DNA of 64,000 nt. Source: Rhizomicrobium electricum (lineage in GTDB: Bacteria; Pseudomonadota; Alphaproteobacteria; Micropepsales; Micropepsaceae). How positions within the stretch are numbered: position 1 is the first letter of the stretch; each line of letters begins with the position of its first letter. The translations under genes and the position numbers were made by a program. The stretch covers positions 310,001 to 374,000 of the forward strand of contig NZ_JAASQS010000005.1 of NCBI RefSeq assembly GCF_011762045.1, given 5' to 3'. Below, in pieces: positions 62,301 through 64,000 of this stretch. The notes under the pieces are model-generated. The model was not told the DNA's origin. It was given only the letters and a program-made list of their open reading frames with translations, and searched no databases.

Positions 62301-64000
62301 GTTTTCCTGCTCCGTGCCGATTTGATCCCAGAGGAGACCCGCTCCCGCCTTTCGGCAGTGGCGAGAATCGTGTTGTCGGCACGTCGCGGCAGGCTCAAAG
62401 AGCAGCTCGAGCGGATGCGCAAGACGACTATGGCCGCGCCGCCATCCCCGCGGCGGTCCGTATCCTCTGACATGCGCACGACCAAGCCCGCGATATCCGA
62501 TCTCGAATATTTCAACGGCCTTGGTGGATTTGCGGACGATGGACGGGAATATGTAACCATCTTGAACGCGGGCCAGATGACGCCGGCCCCATGGATCAAC
62601 GTAATCGCCAACGAAAACTTCGGCTTTCAAGTTTCCTCCGAAGGTTCGGGATACACATGGTCGGTCAACAGCCGGGAGAACCAATTAACCCCTTGGTCGA
62701 ATGACCCCATCACGGATCGCAGCGGTGAAGTCCTGTATGTCCGTGATGAAGAAAGCGGTTTGATATGGGGGCCGACGGCCCTGCCGGTCCGCGACGAGAC
62801 AGCGTCCTATGTTGCTCGCCATGGGCAGGGCTACAGTCGCTTCGAGCTTCATGCCCATGGAATCGAACTCGACTTGCTGCAATACGTTCCGCTGCGAGAC
62901 CCCATCAAGATATCGCGCCTGACCATCCGCAATACATCGACACGAACGAGGCGGCTATCGATCACGGCTTATGTCGAATGGGTATTGGGTCAGTCTCGCG
63001 CTGCCACCGCCCCCTTCATCACGACGGATATCGACTCCGCAACCGGCGCTCTCTTTGCACAGAATCCGTGGAGTACCGCTTTCGGGGGGCATATAGCATT
63101 CCTGGACATGGCGGGACGGCAGAAACGCTGGACAACAGACCGGCGTGAATTTCTCGGCCGCAACCGGTCCCTGGACAATCCCGCGGCACTCGCGGCGGAG
63201 GCCCCTTCACTTTCCGGCCGTGTCGGGCCAGGGCTCGACCCGTGCGGCGCAATCCAAACGAGCGTGTCTCTGGCACCCGGCGAGAGCACCGAAATTGCCG
63301 TCTTCCTCGGCCAGTCCACCAGCGCCGCCGACGCCCAGTTCCTTCTTGCCCATTACCGCGAAATCGATCTCGACAGCGTTCTGGATGAGGTTCGGAAGCA
63401 TTGGGACGACTTGCTCACCACGGTGCAGGTGAAGACGCCGGATCGTGCGATGGATATCATGCTTAACCGCTGGCTCCTCTATCAGACGGTGGTCTGCCGT
63501 TTATGGGCCCGATCGGCGTTCTACCAGGCGAGCGGCGCTTATGGCTTCCGGGATCAAATCCAAGACTGCATGGCGCTGACGTTCGCGCGGCCGGCAATGA
63601 CTCGCGAACACCTGTTGCGTGCGACGGCCCGCCAATTCGTCGAAGGCGATGTGCAGCACTGGTGGTTGCCGCCATCCGGTCAAGGTGTTCGCACGCGCAT
63701 CTCTGACGATCGCATTTGGCTGGCCTATGCGGCGGCCCACTACATCGAGACCACAGGTGAGGTGGCGGTCCTGGACGAGGAAATTCCATTTCTCGACGGA
63801 CAGCCGCTCCGCAGCGGCGATAGCGATGCCTATTTCCAGCCGACCGCGTCGGATCAAAGTGCGTCGCTGTTCGAACACTGCGCCCGTGGGCTCGACCTGA
63901 GCCTCGCTACCGGTATCCACGGCCTTCCGTTGATCGGAACCGGCGATTGGAATGACGGATTCACGCGCATAGGCGATAAGGGCCAAGGGGAAAGCATCTG
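56400..64000 (+). CDS. ndvB: Cyclic beta-1,2-glucan synthase NdvB/ChvB (3' end outside window)
   Basis: The frame stays open for 2,533 codons to the window edge; known NdvB proteins have about 2,800. The start is a TTG at 56400, five bases after AGAAGGG, giving LFGVERLEQHAESLAEAQ early. Membrane spans occur near residues 400-460, 815-850 and 940-980. The GT84 part has VITLDADTRLP at about 615; a glycoamylase-like part has RAHMAHHQGMT at about 1475; the GH94 phosphorylase part has YGFRDQIQD near 2382 and GTGDWNDG near 2515. The protein makes, cyclises and trims periplasmic glucans used in osmoadaptation and host interaction. No frameshift was found at points checked along the gene. Confidence 0.95.
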   Translation, partial: MNLSFLAAFGRNQLLSPWDSEDSIREELFGVERLEQHAESLAEAQIVTATPIPRQSLSVRLKENEAVLLAAYREIGHTTRDGQPNTPAAEWLLDNYHLIEEQIHEVRDDLPPRYYRQLPKLAGGPFAGYPRVFGLVWAFVAHTDSRLDPDMLCRFVRAYQRVQPLTIGELWAIAITLRIVLVENLRRAAKRIMNSGVARQNANLVADQQLGIDGRAAESVDIMLQGYSQAPLPKTFAVQLIQRLRDQDPRVTPALAWLESQLAAQGTTADQLVHDEHQRQGAASVTVRNIITSMRLASALDWTEIFESVSLVDGILQTDTDFAAMDFPTRNLYRSAIEELARGSTLSELDIAQAALSAAKGQAGRPADPGYHLISGGRRDFEKRIGFRPPLRSRLAHRRISIGAYIASVVVVAVAILLLPLSALQSAGWLAALLAIVGLIPAFDLAVALVNRIAMAIVGTTILPSLALRDGIPEELRTVVAVPFLLTSRLAIEEQLKRLEVYFLASPDGHLHFALLSDWLDSPEERSRDDDALLAVAAEGIGHLNSQYGPAQGGDRFLLLHRRRVWNEGQQQWMGWERKRGKLHELNRLLRGAADTTFVTINGRAPAVPPNVRYVITLDADTRLPREAVRQLIGKMAHPLNRPMLDAAARRVVEGHAVLQPRVTPSLPVGSEGSAFQRAFSSMSGIDPYASAVSDVYQDMFGEGTYAGKGIYDVDAFEAALAERVPENTLLSHDLFEGTFARAALVSDVEVVEEYPARYDVAVSRQHRWARGDWQLLPWIFGRSDVSRDEPGTNALPRIARWKMLDNLRRTLSAPACVITLLTAWTLSPHDAAVWTGFIIATIALPTLLPALAAIVPHRVRITLRSHLDALGDDILLALTQTAMTLIFLAHQAWSMSDAIGRTLFRLFVSHRRLLEWMTAAHASLSPRLQLAGVYRWMAGSVVISIAAASLVWLSGGRSASCAAPLILLWIAAPAIARWVSLPPSAAGSLPISDDDAHELRLVARRTWRYFETFVTAADHMLPPDNYQEDPKPVLARRTSPTNIGLYLLSAVSAREFGWIGTTEAAERLETTLTTIESMQHFRGHLYNWYDTGDLRPLEPRYISTVDSGNLAGHLIAIANACREWTDASVNTAQWLAGIDDSLRLARTAISALSDDTQSEFVTRQELDHAFNALSAAVLAAPANGLPARINELAKLAMIVVDITQTLASGDDAGIEMLFWTRAVQRSIDSHRRDFILSTEQEAALRTRLLTLEATARSMANAMQFDFLFDPHRRLLSIGYLVAEGRLDGSCYDLLASEARLASFWAIAKGDVPSRHWFRLGRSVTPIEHGAALVSWSGSMFEYLMPSLVMRAPAGTLLEATSHLIVDRQISFGKECSRPWGISESAFNARDLELTYQYSNFGVPGLGLKRGLGENAVVAPYATALATMVAPAAALRNLARLAEIGTRGRYGFYEAVDYTRTRLPEGSTYAVVRAHMAHHQGMTIVAITNALLGGIVRAYFHAEPAIRATELLLQERTPRDIAAARPWAEDTNTATAARVLDRPTVRHIRTPHNPTPAVHLLSNGSYAVMLTAAGSGYSRWHDIGITRWREDPTCDDWGSFIYLRDVRSGSVWSAGYQPAGTEPDSYDVEFSEDKAEFTRRDGTIATIQEVVVSSESSAEARRISVSNSGLRPREIEITSYAELVLAPPAQDGAHPAFSKMFVQTEHDAKAGIILATRRRRAPAEPEIWAAHLSVAEGETVGDIEIETDRAKFLGRGHSATSPASIMGGRPLSGSVGTVLDPVFAMRRRVRIQPGETVRVTFWTVAASSRTELLDLVDKHQDANAFDRAATLAWTQAQVQLRHLDIDTDEARLYQILAGHILYANPAMRPMADTIRRGGGGPAALWAQSISGDLPIVLVRIDDVEDIAVVRQMLRAHEYWRMKGLAADLVILNERSSSYIQDLHTAIETEIRKSQSRAQPVADAARGNVFLLRADLIPEETRSRLSAVARIVLSARRGRLKEQLERMRKTTMAAPPSPRRSVSSDMRTTKPAISDLEYFNGLGGFADDGREYVTILNAGQMTPAPWINVIANENFGFQVSSEGSGYTWSVNSRENQLTPWSNDPITDRSGEVLYVRDEESGLIWGPTALPVRDETASYVARHGQGYSRFELHAHGIELDLLQYVPLRDPIKISRLTIRNTSTRTRRLSITAYVEWVLGQSRAATAPFITTDIDSATGALFAQNPWSTAFGGHIAFLDMAGRQKRWTTDRREFLGRNRSLDNPAALAAEAPSLSGRVGPGLDPCGAIQTSVSLAPGESTEIAVFLGQSTSAADAQFLLAHYREIDLDSVLDEVRKHWDDLLTTVQVKTPDRAMDIMLNRWLLYQTVVCRLWARSAFYQASGAYGFRDQIQDCMALTFARPAMTREHLLRATARQFVEGDVQHWWLPPSGQGVRTRISDDRIWLAYAAAHYIETTGEVAVLDEEIPFLDGQPLRSGDSDAYFQPTASDQSASLFEHCARGLDLSLATGIHGLPLIGTGDWNDGFTRIGDKGQGESI

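Overview
The window looks like a high-GC alphaproteobacterial chromosome. It has a FixL/FixJ-style two-component system, NasST control of nitrate assimilation, an NdvB-type cyclic glucan synthase, long TonB-dependent receptors and many ATGA/GTGA-coupled genes. A Caulobacterales- or Micropepsaceae-like soil or plant-associated bacterium would fit, but that placement is inference. I saw no rRNA, tRNA, CRISPR array or insertion sequence.

Region 1 (1-15.5 kb) is an anaerobic nitrate respiration block. One minus-strand run carries narK, narG, narH, narJ, narI, mobA, mobB, moaA, moaD and moaE: the complete respiratory nitrate reductase, its transporter and much of the molybdenum cofactor pathway. 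Divergent from it are an NsrR-like Rrf2 regulator, moeA and a small carboxymuconolactone-decarboxylase-like protein. The 3' end of a TonB-dependent receptor lies at the left edge. Region 2 (14.5-18.3 kb) has a quinone-oxidoreductase-like enzyme, a FixJ-type regulator, a receiver-only response regulator and a PAS histidine kinase.

Region 3 (18.4-20.8 kb) has a Tat-exported alpha/beta hydrolase and a three-gene metal hydratase of the nitrile hydratase / thiocyanate hydrolase superfamily. Its beta chain is split into two genes that flank the catalytic alpha gene. Region 4 (20.9-39.4 kb) is a polysaccharide utilisation locus: GH2, LytTR response regulator, LytS-type kinase, TonB-dependent receptor, autotransporter, GH74, GH42, GH29 and a Tat-exported unknown. 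This enzyme set fits fucogalacto-xyloglucan. A degraded GH79-like fragment sits in its only large gap.

Region 5 (39.7-49.2 kb) is the assimilatory nitrate cluster nasT-nasS / narK-type transporter-nirB-nirD-nasA-hemD, with a near-consensus sigma-54 promoter and a structured leader before the transporter. Region 6 (49.3-54.4 kb) is an RND efflux operon. A TetR regulator precedes it, with matching operator-like sites at its own promoter and at the adaptor gene, and a 90-residue HTH-only TetR fragment overlaps its 3' end. Region 7 (54.5-56.2 kb) is a cluster of very small genes, including two single-span membrane peptides and half of a cold-shock domain. Region 8 (56.4 kb to the end) is a giant cyclic beta-1,2-glucan synthase gene, open for more than 2,530 codons and cut by the window edge.
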